Below are positions 46,053 through 55,655 of a stretch of 64,000 nucleotides of DNA, in pieces; position 1 is the stretch's first letter; the number at the start of each line of letters is the position of its first letter. The stretch lies in NCBI RefSeq assembly GCF_003205575.1, contig NZ_PYBW01000025.1:36185-100184 (forward strand). The letters run 5' to 3'. Below the pieces are notes generated by a model that made no database searches, was not told the DNA's origin, and saw only the letters and a list, made by a program, of their open reading frames with translations. This DNA is from Streptomyces tateyamensis. GTDB lineage: Bacteria > Actinomycetota > Actinomycetes > Streptomycetales > Streptomycetaceae. The position numbers and the translations under genes were made by a program.

Positions 46053-46321
46053 GGTCTCCGAGGGGGGATCGTCGCAGGTCAGGGCGATCGTGCAGCCCCG
46101 TCCCACGGGAGGGTGGGCGGTCGGACAACCCGCCTAGCCTACCGGGCCGCGGCGGCGGGCGAGGGCCGACACGAAGGGGCGCCGGCGGCCGCCGGGCGCC
46201 CGACCAGGCAGGTTGGCGGGACGCCGCCCGGCTGTGAGCGGGATCACCCGTTTGCCGCGGTAAGCGGTGGCCCGCGGACCGCTCTCCCTCCATGTCCGCA
46301 CCACCAGCGAGGGAGTCCACC

Positions 46322-46744
46322 ATGCGCAGCGCCGTCGTCGAGCAGATCGTCCGGGCCCGGCTGATCCTGTCCGGCCAGGTCTCCACGGGGCTGCTGGTGG
46401 CCCTGCGCTACCGGGCGGCGGACCCGCTGGCGGTCCAGCTGGTCTTCCCCCGTGAGTACTCGCTGGACGAGCCGACCGGGCCGGGCGAGGTGGTGTGGAC
46501 CTTCGCCCGCCAACTGCTGGCCGAGGGGCTGGAGACGCCGGCCGGCCTCGGCGACGTGCACATCCGCCCGGGCCGCGGGCCGCACACCATGGTGGAGCTG
46601 CGGGCCGCCGAGGGCGTCGCGCTGCTCGCCTTCGAGGCGGGCGAGCTGCGCCGCTTCCTGCGGGCCGGCTACCGGCTGGTGCCCGAGGGCCGCGAGCACC
46701 TGCACCTGGACGCCGACCGGGCGCTGGCCGAGCTGCTCGGCTGA
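46322..46744 (+). CDS. SsgA-family protein (second SALP)
   Basis: A 140-residue SsgA-like protein that differs from the one at 34054. Conserved parts: TGLLVALRYRAADPLAVQLVF, VVWTFARQLLAEGLETP, LGDVHIRPGRG and a closing HLHLDADRALAELLG. ATG at 46322 follows GAGGGAGTCCACC. Sequence motifs put it in the SALP family; I cannot assign which SALP. The gene stands divergent from the helicase and convergent with the large envelope operon. Confidence 0.88.
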   Translation: MRSAVVEQIVRARLILSGQVSTGLLVALRYRAADPLAVQLVFPREYSLDEPTGPGEVVWTFARQLLAEGLETPAGLGDVHIRPGRGPHTMVELRAAEGVALLAFEAGELRRFLRAGYRLVPEGREHLHLDADRALAELLG

Positions 46745-46769
46745 CCCGGCGGGCGCGGCTGGGCCGGCC

Positions 46770-49346
46770 TCAGGTCGACAACCGCCGCATCAGCCGCATC
46801 CCCTCACCCGCCGTCAGGTGCGGCAGGTAGGCCTTGCCGATCGCCCGGGTGATGCTGGGCAGCGCGGCCGGGTCCGGGTAGACCATGTACATCGGCCGGT
46901 ACTCGGGCTGGAACTTGGCCTTGAAGGCGAGCAGCGAACGGAACCCGTAGACCGGCTCCAGGGTCTTGCCCATCCAGTCCAGCATCCGCTGCAGTGTGGT
47001 CGGCTCCTGCCCGCGGTCGGACCGGGCCAGCGGCGCGCCGGAGAGCGAGAGGAACTGCGCGCCCTCCTCCTGGAAGCCGAGGGCGGCGGAGGCGATCAGG
47101 AACTCCATCACGCCGCGGAACGGGGCGGGGGCGCCGGCGCCGCGGGCCTCACTGCGCCGCCGCATGAAGTCCAGCGTCCAGCCCACCGGCGCGCCGTCCC
47201 GGTACACCGGCATCCAGCTGGTCAGCCCGTGCACCGTGCGGTCCCGGTCGACGGCGATCAGCACCCGCACCGCCGGGTCGGCCAGCTCGTCCAGCCCGCC
47301 CAGGGTGAAGCCCATCTCCGGCAGCCCCTTGTCGGCCACCCACTCCTCGGAGATCGACCGGATCTGGTCCCGGACCTCCAGCGGCGCCTGCTGCCAGGTC
47401 CACCACTCGGCGGTGATGCCCTCCTTCTTCGCCTTGTTCAGCGCGGTCCTGACGTCCTGCCACTTCTTGCCGGTGAAGGCCAGCTCCGGCAGCGGCACCA
47501 CGGTGTCCTCGGCCACCTGGACCGAGCGCCAGCCGAGCGCCCGGCCGGCCGCCTCGGTGGCCGGGGTGACGCTGTAGAAGCACGGCGTCCAGCCGCGCCG
47601 GTCGCAGTACCGGGCGAAGCCGGCCACCGCCCGCTCCCGCGCCTTCGGCTCGCCGAACGGGTCCCCGCAGGTCAGCGCGACCGCCGTGATCCCGACCGAG
47701 CCGAGCAGCCGGTACGGCACCGCCGCCTCGCCGTGCTCGTCGAACCAGTAGTGGTTGCCGTCCCAGGTGGCGATGTAGGAGAGCGTCGAGCCGCCGTACC
47801 GGACCAGCAGCTCGCGGGCCCGGGCCGCGGCGGCGGCGTCCTCGTGCACCCACGGGCGGCGGAAGGCGATCAGCAGCGCGATCAGCGCGACCGCCCAGAA
47901 CAGCAGCCCGCAGTAGGTCTCCAACGCCTGCGCGGTGCCGCCGGCCGCCACCGGGTAGGTGGGCACCAGATCGTTGTAGGCCGGCGGCAGGAACTCCGAG
48001 GGCAGCCCCTTGAGCAGGGCCGGCAACGTGGTGTCCGGCTCGTACTGGTCGCGCACCAGGTAGCCGATCCCGACGTAGGCCAGGCAGGCCGCCAGCAGGG
48101 TGCCGCCGACCACCGCGGCCAGCCGCCGCACCACCCGGACCGGCAGCCGCAGCCCGAACTGCCTGCGGGTGGCCACCAGCAGCGCCAGCACCAGCACCGG
48201 CAGCGCCCAGGCCTCGCCGACCAGCTGCCACACCACGGTGCTCCCGCCGAGGTCGGCCGCCTGGTCCAGCAGCAGCCGCAGCAGCCAGCCCAGCAGCGCG
48301 ATCCACAGCAGCTGCACCACCACGACCGACCACCAGGCCAGCCGCAGGCCGCGGCGCAGGCCGCGGCGCAGGCCTTCGGCCAGCACCAGCAGCAGGATCG
48401 GGATCACCGCGGCCATCAGCCGCCCGGGCGAGTCGAAGAAGTGCAGCGCCGACTTGAGGTGGGCGCAGTCGTCGGCCGAGATCGAGCACGCGTAGTCGAC
48501 GTCCTCCCGGGTCGGCGGGCGTGAGAAGTAGAGGTCGCTGAAGGTGTTGAACGGACCGAAGGCGTCCTGGTAGAGCGAGGCGATCAGCGGGCCGATCGCC
48601 GAGGAGGCCACGCAGAGCGCGACCAGCACCCGGGTCTCGGTGTGCGAGGCGCGGCGCGGCCGCAGCGGCTGGTCGCCGCGCAGCCACAGTGCGCCGACCA
48701 GCAGCCCGAAGGCGGCGCCGGCCACCCGCTGCACGCTCTGCAGATGCCCGATGTAGAGCATCATCACCAGCGGCACCAGCACCACGAGCAGTTGCAGCCG
48801 GCGGCGCCACAGCGCGCTGAGCCTGAAGCTCAGCGCGCCGGCCAGCGCGAAGATGCCGGTGGTGGGACCCAGCCCGTACTGGTCCCCCAGGCCCTCGGTC
48901 CAGGTCTCGCCGACCGCGATGCCCAGGCGCACCAGCGCGGTGCCCAGCAGGGTGCCGACCAGCTGCCCGGCGAGCACCAGGCCCACCGCGCGCAGCCGCC
49001 CCAGCCGCCGGGCCGCCACCGGCCCGAGCACCACCAGCATCGCGGTGTTGACCACGTAGGAGGCGATGCCCGAGCACCAGAGCAGCGAGCTGAACGGGGT
49101 CCACCAGTAGCCGGCCGCCAGGCTCTGGATGCCCACCCCGACGTGCGCCAGCAGAACCGGCCCCGGCCCGTGGCCCAGGCTGTGGGTGAGCCCGCCCAGG
49201 ATCCACAGGGTGAGGATGAGCACCACCGTCATCGGCGCCTGACGCAGCGCCAGCAGCGGCAGCACCGTGGTGTGCAGCGCCCGCTGGAGCGGCCCGGGCC
49301 TGACCGGGGTGACCGGGGCGTCGGAGAGCTCGGTGCGCGCGCTCAC
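46770..49346 (-). CDS. DUF2156 aminoacyl-phosphatidylglycerol synthase-like protein with rhomboid-like N-terminus
   Basis: An 858-residue protein. Rhomboid-like helices occupy the first third (for example GIQSLAAGYWWTPFSSLLW), followed by more membrane helices to about residue 540 and a C-terminal GNAT-fold DUF2156 domain (GGSTLSYIATWDGNHYWFDE, GWTPCFYSVTP, FTGKKWQDVRTALNKAKKEG, LDFMRRRSEARG). MprF/LysX-type DUF2156 domains transfer lysine or alanine from tRNA to membrane lipids. The GTG at 49346 overlaps the esterase stop (GTGA), so it ends a four-gene operon. Confidence 0.8.
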   Translation of the reverse strand: MSARTELSDAPVTPVRPGPLQRALHTTVLPLLALRQAPMTVVLILTLWILGGLTHSLGHGPGPVLLAHVGVGIQSLAAGYWWTPFSSLLWCSGIASYVVNTAMLVVLGPVAARRLGRLRAVGLVLAGQLVGTLLGTALVRLGIAVGETWTEGLGDQYGLGPTTGIFALAGALSFRLSALWRRRLQLLVVLVPLVMMLYIGHLQSVQRVAGAAFGLLVGALWLRGDQPLRPRRASHTETRVLVALCVASSAIGPLIASLYQDAFGPFNTFSDLYFSRPPTREDVDYACSISADDCAHLKSALHFFDSPGRLMAAVIPILLLVLAEGLRRGLRRGLRLAWWSVVVVQLLWIALLGWLLRLLLDQAADLGGSTVVWQLVGEAWALPVLVLALLVATRRQFGLRLPVRVVRRLAAVVGGTLLAACLAYVGIGYLVRDQYEPDTTLPALLKGLPSEFLPPAYNDLVPTYPVAAGGTAQALETYCGLLFWAVALIALLIAFRRPWVHEDAAAAARARELLVRYGGSTLSYIATWDGNHYWFDEHGEAAVPYRLLGSVGITAVALTCGDPFGEPKARERAVAGFARYCDRRGWTPCFYSVTPATEAAGRALGWRSVQVAEDTVVPLPELAFTGKKWQDVRTALNKAKKEGITAEWWTWQQAPLEVRDQIRSISEEWVADKGLPEMGFTLGGLDELADPAVRVLIAVDRDRTVHGLTSWMPVYRDGAPVGWTLDFMRRRSEARGAGAPAPFRGVMEFLIASAALGFQEEGAQFLSLSGAPLARSDRGQEPTTLQRMLDWMGKTLEPVYGFRSLLAFKAKFQPEYRPMYMVYPDPAALPSITRAIGKAYLPHLTAGEGMRLMRRLST

Positions 49347-50656
49347 CGGGTCAGCCCCGTCGCGGTGGCCAGCCAGGGCAGCTGGGTGCTCAGGCCGGCC
49401 CGGAACACGGTCCAGTCGTGGCCGCCGGGGACGGTGGCCCAGGTCGCCTTCATGCCCGCGGCGACCGCGGCCTGGTACACCTTCTGGTTCTGCGGCCCGT
49501 ACTCCCCGTCGCTCTTGCCGGCCACGAAGACCGCGCTGGTGTCGGGGAACTTCCGGCGGGCCATCACGTGCAGCGGGTCGACCGCGTCGAAGGCCGCCTC
49601 GTCGCCGCCGAAGGCCTTGTCCACCGTCTCCTGGTGGCTGCCCAGGGTGGGCTCGTCCTGGCCGGAGATGTCCAGCAGGCTGCCGAAAACCTGGGGGGCG
49701 TTGACGCCCAGCTGGATCGCGCAGGTGCCGCCGTAGGAGATCCCGCCGATCGCGGTGGCGCCGCGCCCGGTGGCGGTCTGCAGGTTGGCGTGGACCCAGT
49801 CCGGCACGTCCTGGGCCAGGTAGGTCTGGGCCTTGGCGAGCTTGGAGTCCATGCAGAGCGTGTTGCCCCACAGCGAGCCGCTCGGGTCGGCCGCCACCAC
49901 GATCGGCGCCAGGCCCTGGTGCTGGGCCGCGAACCCGTCCATGATCCCGGCCAGGTCGCCGGAGTTCACCCAGTCGTCCGGGCCGCCCGGCTGGCCCGAC
50001 AGCAGCACCAGCACCGGCAGCAGCGGGCGCGGGTCGGCCTGGTAGGCGGGCGGCAGGTAGACGTAGGCGTCCCGGCCCTGGAAGCCGGACTTCACCCCGG
50101 GGATCGGGCTCTTGGCGACCGTGCCCTTGGTCGGCAGCCCGGCCGGCGCCCGCCACACCTCGGCCAGTGCCTTGCCCGGCGGCACCACCACGGTGGCCTT
50201 GGCCCGGCCGACGGCCAGCTTCGGGGTGTGCTGCAGCCAGGGGGCCAGCAGCACCCGCAGGGTCGGGTACTGGTCGTAGACCCGGTTGATCTGGGAGCCG
50301 GACATCAGCAGCACCAGCAGCGCCGCGCCGGCCGCCGCGAACCGGCCGCGCCAGCGCAGCGGCGGCATCCGGAAGACGGCGAGCAGCACGCCTAGCGCGC
50401 CGATGCCGATCCAGAACAGCACCTTGCGCGGCAGCGGGTCGGGGAACGGCTGCCACCAGTCCTCCACCCAGAACCGGATCAGCACGGTGACCGCGGCCGC
50501 CAGCACCACCGCGCAGGGAAACCGCCGGCTCCACCAGTGGCTGCTGGCCGAGACCGCCAGGCCGAGCAGCGCGACCAGGCCCGCCACCAGCACCAGCACC
50601 GGGAGCACGCCGTGGGTGACCGGCCAGTCCAGCGGTCCCTCGATGGCCAGGTTCAT
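49343..50656 (-). CDS. Membrane-anchored Ag85/esterase-D-like hydrolase
   Basis: A 437-residue alpha/beta hydrolase with about four N-terminal membrane helices followed by an extracytoplasmic catalytic domain. The nucleophile Ser sits in GGISYGGTCAIQLGV, with an acid candidate in DISGQDEPTLG and the His in PGGHDWTVF. It resembles the mycolyltransferase/Ag85 and enterochelin-esterase fold. Its place between two DUF2156 lipid synthases makes an aminoacyl-lipid hydrolase plausible, as with AhyD in enterococci (inference). ATG at 50656 overlaps the sortase stop (ATGA). Confidence 0.78.
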   Translation of the reverse strand: MNLAIEGPLDWPVTHGVLPVLVLVAGLVALLGLAVSASSHWWSRRFPCAVVLAAAVTVLIRFWVEDWWQPFPDPLPRKVLFWIGIGALGVLLAVFRMPPLRWRGRFAAAGAALLVLLMSGSQINRVYDQYPTLRVLLAPWLQHTPKLAVGRAKATVVVPPGKALAEVWRAPAGLPTKGTVAKSPIPGVKSGFQGRDAYVYLPPAYQADPRPLLPVLVLLSGQPGGPDDWVNSGDLAGIMDGFAAQHQGLAPIVVAADPSGSLWGNTLCMDSKLAKAQTYLAQDVPDWVHANLQTATGRGATAIGGISYGGTCAIQLGVNAPQVFGSLLDISGQDEPTLGSHQETVDKAFGGDEAAFDAVDPLHVMARRKFPDTSAVFVAGKSDGEYGPQNQKVYQAAVAAGMKATWATVPGGHDWTVFRAGLSTQLPWLATATGLTR

Positions 50657-51288
50657 GTCCGCTCCCGATGCCCCGTCAGATGGGCGAAGACCACCAGGTT
50701 GCCCTGATAGCCCTTGCCCTTGGTGTACTGGCCGCCGCAGGTGATCAGTCGCAGCTGCGGGTCCGGCGCCTGCCCGTAGACCTTGCGGTCCGGGAACGCG
50801 GCCCGGTCGTAGACGGCCACCGCGTCGACCACGAACCACGCGGTGCTGCGGTCGGCCCGCTCGACGTCGATCCGGTCGCCGCGGTGCAGCGAGCCCAGGC
50901 CGTAGAAGACCGCCGGGCCGCCCGCGGTGTCCACGTGGCCGGCCAGCAGCGCGGTGCCGCGCTGCCCCGGGGTGATCCCCGCGCGGTACCAGCCGGCCAG
51001 GTTGCGGTCGGTCTCGACCGGGGTGGCCAGGTGGCCGTCGCGGTCCAGCCCGACCCCGGTGACCGGGGCGTCCACCCCGATCGCCGGGATCCGCAGCCGG
51101 ACCGGATCGGCGGCGGCCATCGGGGTGCCGCTGAGCGCGGCGGCCGGCACCGTGTCGTCCGGCGCCTGGTCGACGGCGGGCGCCGGCGGGTGGTGCGCCG
51201 TCGTGCCGTCGTGCACCAGCCAGGCGCCCAGCAGCACGGCGGCAGCCAGCACCACCGCCCCCGACCAGGGACTCTTGTGCCCGCCCAC
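50653..51288 (-). CDS. Class F sortase
   Basis: A 211-residue exported transpeptidase with an N-terminal membrane anchor (AVVLAAAVLLGAWLV). The catalytic Cys184 lies in LRLITCGGQY and the catalytic His118 in LLAGHVDTAGG; conserved RIPAIGVDAPVTGVGLDRDG and GHLATP segments fit class F. A Lys-rich TKGKGY stretch follows where an Arg is often seen in other classes. Class F sortases are common in actinobacteria, but their substrates are little known. GTG start 51288; next gene follows with ATGA. Confidence 0.85.
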   Translation of the reverse strand: MGGHKSPWSGAVVLAAAVLLGAWLVHDGTTAHHPPAPAVDQAPDDTVPAAALSGTPMAAADPVRLRIPAIGVDAPVTGVGLDRDGHLATPVETDRNLAGWYRAGITPGQRGTALLAGHVDTAGGPAVFYGLGSLHRGDRIDVERADRSTAWFVVDAVAVYDRAAFPDRKVYGQAPDPQLRLITCGGQYTKGKGYQGNLVVFAHLTGHRERT

Positions 51289-51323
51289 GTCTGTCCCGCT
51301 TCCCGGTTCCGTTGTCGAACGGT

Positions 51324-53942
51324 TCACTGCACCCGTCCAGCCAAACCGGACGCGGGCGCGGTCGCATCGGTTGCGCCGCCACCGGGGTGAGTCGTGCCAC
51401 GCCGCTCCGCCCGGCCGACGCCGAGCAGCCGCGGCCGGACCAGGAAACCCTCCGCCAGCCCGTTGGCCACCGCGATCACCGGCAGCTCGGAGGACTTCTC
51501 GTAGAGCACGAACCGCGGCTCCCAGGCCGGCTGGTACTTGGCGTTGGCCCGGTACAGCGACTCCAGCTGCCACCAGCGGGACAGGAAGCGCAGCACCGCG
51601 CGGCACAGCCGAAGCACCGGTCCGGCGCCGAGCTTTCCGCCGGCCTCGAAGACGTAGCGGAACATCGCGAAGTTGAGCGAGACCCGGGTCAGCGCCAGGT
51701 CGCCGGCCGCCGCGCGCAGCAGCAGCTCGGTGACCAGGAACTCCACCAGCCCGTTCTCGGACTCCCGGTCACGGCGCATCAGGTCCAGCGAGAGGCCGTG
51801 CGCGCCCCAGGGCACGAAGCTGAGCAGGGCGCAGGTGCGGTCGTTCTCGTCCCGGCACTCGACCAGCAGGCAGTCGCCGTCCGCCGGGTCGCCCAGCCGG
51901 CCCAGCGCCATGGTGTAACCGCGCTCGGTGCGCCCGTGCCGCCAGGCGTCGGCCAGGTGCACCAGCTCGGCCAGCTCCCCGGCGGGGATGTCGCGGTGAC
52001 GGCGGATCACCGCCCGGTAGCCGGCCTTGCGGACCCGGCTGTGGGCCTGGCGCAGGGTGCGCATCGAGCGGCCCTCCAGGCTGAAGTCGGCCACCTCGAC
52101 GATCGCCTCGTCGCCGAACTCCAGTGCCCGCAGCCCGCTGCGCCGGTAGGCGGTGGCACCCTGCTCGCCGGCCCCGGTGACGGCCGGCACCCAGGCGCTG
52201 GCCCGGGCCAGCTCGCGCCAGCGCTCGATCGCCCCCGGCCAGGCCTCGGGGTCCCCGATCGGATCGCCGGAGGCCAGCGCGACCCCGTTGACCACCCGGT
52301 AGAGCACCGCCGCCTTGCCGGACGGCGACCAGCAGACCGCCTTGTCCCGGCGCAGTGCGAAGTAGCCGAGCGAGTCGCGGGCGCCGTGGCGATCCAGCAG
52401 TGCGCGCAGCTGCTGCTCGTCGGCGGGCTGCAGCAGCACCCGCCCACGCGGGGAGCGGAAGAAGACCCGCAGCACGATCAGGAACAGCGCGGCGCCCAGC
52501 ACGTTGATCGCCAGGTCCGCCCAGCGGGCCACCGTCACGCTCGGCACCAGTTCACCGAAGCCCGAGGTGGTGAACAGCCGGATCGCGGCGTAGCGCACGC
52601 TGTCGTCCCAGTCCGGCGCGGGCGGCGAGGAGGTGGCCCGGATCAGCACCGCACCCAGGCCGATCACCAGCGCCCCGCCGAGCGCCGCGGTGGCCAGGCC
52701 GACCGTCACGTTGCCGGACGCGCCGCGCACCTGGTAGGCCCGCCGGCTGAGCAGCAGTGCGATCAGCACGGCCGCGGTGAGGGTGGCCGAGACCCAGTTG
52801 AACGGGTGCTCGCGGTCCTCCGGGAGCACCGCCAGGGCCAGCCCGAACAGCACCGCGTAAGCCGCCACCACCGTGGTCGCCACGATCCAGGCGGCCCGCT
52901 TGCGGCGGCGCAGCATCACCGCGAGCAGGGCGGCGAAGAGCGCGGCGGTGAAGCCGGCGGTCATCAGCACCGGGGTGAAGAAGTCGCCGCTGTTGGCCTG
53001 GTGCACCCGCTCACGGAACGGTGCGATCAGGCCGGCCAGCAGGTTGAGCGCGGCGGCGATCCGCAGGTACCACTGGGCGAAGCCGCCGAGCCGGCGGCGC
53101 CAGGCGGGCAGCGGCGGCGCGGGTGCCGGCACGGCCGGCGCGGCCGGCGCGGCGGTCGCGACCGGTCCGGCCGGTGCGGCGGTGACGGCGGCCTCGGCGC
53201 CGACGTCCGGGGCGCCGGCCAGCAGGTTGTAGGCGACCAGCTTGGCGGCGGTGACCCGCCGGTGCAGCAGCGCCTCGCGCCGCTCGGCCCTGGCCATCCG
53301 GCGCGGCCGGCTGCGGTAGCGCCAGCGTGCCCAGGGGCTGCCGGGGCGGGCCAGCCGGATCGCGCCGAACACCGCGAGCACCGGCAGCATGACCCCGATC
53401 AGGCCGGTCCACAGCTTGCCCTTGAGCAGCGTGACGGTGACCAGGAGCAGCAGCACCGCGGCCCCCACCGACTGGCCGACCGAGGGCCGGCCCGCCAGGA
53501 AGCCGCCCAGCGGCAACTGGCCGACCAGCAGCAGGGCGATCAGTGCGACGGCCAGGATCACCGCGTCGACCGACGTGCGGCCCTGCTCCTTCCAGTAGAC
53601 GTCCTTCAGGTGCAGCACCAGGGCGAACTCGTCCAGCACCAGGCCGCAGCCGGCCCCGAAGCAGAACGCCATCAGCTCGCGGGTGTGGCTGGTCAGCCCG
53701 TGCACGGTGAACCCGCCCACTCCGGCCACCAGCATCAGGGTCTGTCCGAAGACCACGTGGTGGATGTGCAGGCCGCCCGGCGTGACGTTGCCGGGCCACC
53801 AGGACGTGCCGCGGCGGATCATCCGGGTGCTGAACCGGATGAACACGAAGGCCGTGATCAGCCCGACCAGCAGCAGGAAGAGCGGCTGACGGCCGGGTTC
53901 CACGATGCGCGAGTGGTAGGCGTCCACCACCGACTGCCACAT
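51324..53942 (-). CDS. DUF2156 aminoacyl-phosphatidylglycerol synthase-like protein with multi-helix N-terminus
   Basis: An 872-residue membrane protein: about twelve hydrophobic segments up to residue 500, including a conserved first part (TPGGLHIHHVVFGQTLMLVAG) that is not the MprF flippase, then a DUF2156/GNAT domain (DSLGYFALRRDKAVCWSPSG, YRRSGLRALEFGDEAIVEV, RVSLNFAMFRYVFEAG, RFVLYEKSSELP). It differs from its partner at 46770 in the N-terminal half. First gene of the operon; ATG at 53942 follows GGGAGGAG. It likely transfers an amino acid to a lipid; amino acid and lipid are unknown. Confidence 0.8.
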   Translation of the reverse strand: MWQSVVDAYHSRIVEPGRQPLFLLLVGLITAFVFIRFSTRMIRRGTSWWPGNVTPGGLHIHHVVFGQTLMLVAGVGGFTVHGLTSHTRELMAFCFGAGCGLVLDEFALVLHLKDVYWKEQGRTSVDAVILAVALIALLLVGQLPLGGFLAGRPSVGQSVGAAVLLLLVTVTLLKGKLWTGLIGVMLPVLAVFGAIRLARPGSPWARWRYRSRPRRMARAERREALLHRRVTAAKLVAYNLLAGAPDVGAEAAVTAAPAGPVATAAPAAPAVPAPAPPLPAWRRRLGGFAQWYLRIAAALNLLAGLIAPFRERVHQANSGDFFTPVLMTAGFTAALFAALLAVMLRRRKRAAWIVATTVVAAYAVLFGLALAVLPEDREHPFNWVSATLTAAVLIALLLSRRAYQVRGASGNVTVGLATAALGGALVIGLGAVLIRATSSPPAPDWDDSVRYAAIRLFTTSGFGELVPSVTVARWADLAINVLGAALFLIVLRVFFRSPRGRVLLQPADEQQLRALLDRHGARDSLGYFALRRDKAVCWSPSGKAAVLYRVVNGVALASGDPIGDPEAWPGAIERWRELARASAWVPAVTGAGEQGATAYRRSGLRALEFGDEAIVEVADFSLEGRSMRTLRQAHSRVRKAGYRAVIRRHRDIPAGELAELVHLADAWRHGRTERGYTMALGRLGDPADGDCLLVECRDENDRTCALLSFVPWGAHGLSLDLMRRDRESENGLVEFLVTELLLRAAAGDLALTRVSLNFAMFRYVFEAGGKLGAGPVLRLCRAVLRFLSRWWQLESLYRANAKYQPAWEPRFVLYEKSSELPVIAVANGLAEGFLVRPRLLGVGRAERRGTTHPGGGATDATAPASGLAGRVQ

Positions 53943-54209
53943 TGCTGCGCGCTCCTCCCGATCCTGTCGTCCAATCAGATGATCTATGGGTCCTGCCCGC
54001 GAATCGACACGCCGATCGGCTGGTTCTTACGGGCGGAAGGTCACCGAGCTGCCGCCACGGGCGCGGTCCCCGTGCGATCCTGATGACAAATCGCCCATAA
54101 CGGACAATTAGCCGACAGTTCGCCACCCGTCTTGCCAGCTCGCGCCGTTCGGGCCCACCGTCGCGCTCATCCCCGCGCTGACGCCCACTCGGAGTCTGGA
54201 GAGCCCGCC

Positions 54210-55469
54210 TTGACCGACGCCCTGTCCCGCCGCGCCCTGCTCGGCGCCGGCGCGGCCACCGCCGCCGCCGTGGCCGCCGGCTGCGCCCCGCGCGCCACCA
54301 CCGCCGTCAACAAGGCCGACGCCGCCGGCGCGGTCCCGCTGTCCACCGCCACCGCCTCGCCCACCCCGGCCAAACCGCCCGCCACCATGATCGGCGACGG
54401 CTCCACCTCGGACACCGGCTCGCAGCCGCACCAGCCGGTGCCGGTGCCGCTGGAGCCGGGCCAGCGGCCGCCGCAGTTCGTGGTCTTCTCCTGGGACGGC
54501 GCCGGCGAGCTGGACAACAAGCTGTTCTCCCGGTTCCGCACCCTGGCCAAGGAGCACAACGCCTCGATGACCTTCTTCCTGAGCGGCATCTACACCCTGC
54601 CCGAGGGCAAGAAGGACCTCTACCGCCCGCCGCAGCACCGGATCGGCGCCTCCGACATCGGCTACCTCCAGGACGGCCACATCCGCGAGACGCTGACCCA
54701 GATCGGCGCCGCCTGGCTGGACGGCCACGAGATCGGCACCCACTTCAACGGGCACTTCTGCGGACCCAGCGGCGGCGGGCGCTGGTCCCCGGAGGAGTGG
54801 GACAGCGAGATCCAGCAGGCGATGGACTTCGTGATGAACTGGCGCACCAACACCGGGTTCACCGACCTGCCGCCGCTGCCCTTCGACTACCGCAAGGAGC
54901 TGATCGGCGGCCGCACCCCCTGCCTGGAGGGCCAGCGCGCGCTGCTGCCCACCGCCGCCGCCCGCGGCTGGAAGTACGACAGCAGCGGGCCCGGCGGACT
55001 GCAGGTGTGGCCGCAGAAGTTCCAGAACGGCGCCCTGTGGGACATGCCGCTGCAGTCCATCCCGTTCCCCGGGCACTCCTTCCAGGTGCTCTCGATGGAC
55101 TACAACATCATGTACAACCAGTCCGGCGACAACACCAAGGGCAACCCGGTGCTGCAGGACTCCTGGCAGCGACAGGCCCGGGACGCCTACCTGGCCGGCT
55201 TCGACCGCGCCTACTCCACCAACCGCGCGCCGATGTACATCGGCAACCACTTCGAGCAGTGGAACGGCGGCATCTACATGAACGCGGTGGAGGAGGTGCT
55301 GCGCACCATCGCGGACAAGCCCGAGGTGCGCCTGGTCTCGTTCCGCCAACTGGTCCAGTGGCTGGAGGTGCAGGACCCGGCGGTGCTGCGCAAGCTGCAG
55401 ACCCTCGGTCCCGGCGAGGCGCCGGCCGGCGGTTGGTCCGCCTTCCTGGGGACCGGCGCGGGGCGCTGA
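54210..55469 (+). CDS. NodB-like polysaccharide deacetylase, Tat-type lipoprotein
   Basis: A 419-residue exported protein. TTG at 54210 follows CTGGAGAGCCCGCC; it starts TDALSRRALLGAGAAT with the Tat twin Arg and a lipobox AAGC. The catalytic fold shows a degenerate NodB motif: FSWDGAGELDNKLF in place of TFDDG, then HEIGTHFNGHFCG with the paired His residues, and PLPFDYRKELIGG. A further His in GNHFEQWNGG may close the site. It probably removes acetyl groups from a cell-wall or surface polymer, unless the altered first motif means another activity. Divergent from the envelope operon, so related function is possible. Confidence 0.75.
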   Translation: MTDALSRRALLGAGAATAAAVAAGCAPRATTAVNKADAAGAVPLSTATASPTPAKPPATMIGDGSTSDTGSQPHQPVPVPLEPGQRPPQFVVFSWDGAGELDNKLFSRFRTLAKEHNASMTFFLSGIYTLPEGKKDLYRPPQHRIGASDIGYLQDGHIRETLTQIGAAWLDGHEIGTHFNGHFCGPSGGGRWSPEEWDSEIQQAMDFVMNWRTNTGFTDLPPLPFDYRKELIGGRTPCLEGQRALLPTAAARGWKYDSSGPGGLQVWPQKFQNGALWDMPLQSIPFPGHSFQVLSMDYNIMYNQSGDNTKGNPVLQDSWQRQARDAYLAGFDRAYSTNRAPMYIGNHFEQWNGGIYMNAVEEVLRTIADKPEVRLVSFRQLVQWLEVQDPAVLRKLQTLGPGEAPAGGWSAFLGTGAGR

Positions 55470-55655
55470 CCCCCGTTCGGCGCTACCGGGTGTGAGGAGG
55501 CATCACCCCAGGTAGCGGGCGGTTTTCCGGGTCCGGGCCGGGCGTCCTGCGGGTGCGGGCCCGGCCCGCGGGCCGTCCCCTGGTTCCCAGGACGCGGTTT
55601 CGCCTATTCCTTCGCACGGGGACGACCCCGTGGCCGCGCCCCGTGGAGTCCCCCC

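Noticed and set aside
49347..50534. Extension of the 46770-49346 gene into a 1254-codon ORF
   Set aside because: The extra 396 residues overlap the esterase in another frame; the GTG at 49346 has the expected coupling overlap and gives a natural start.
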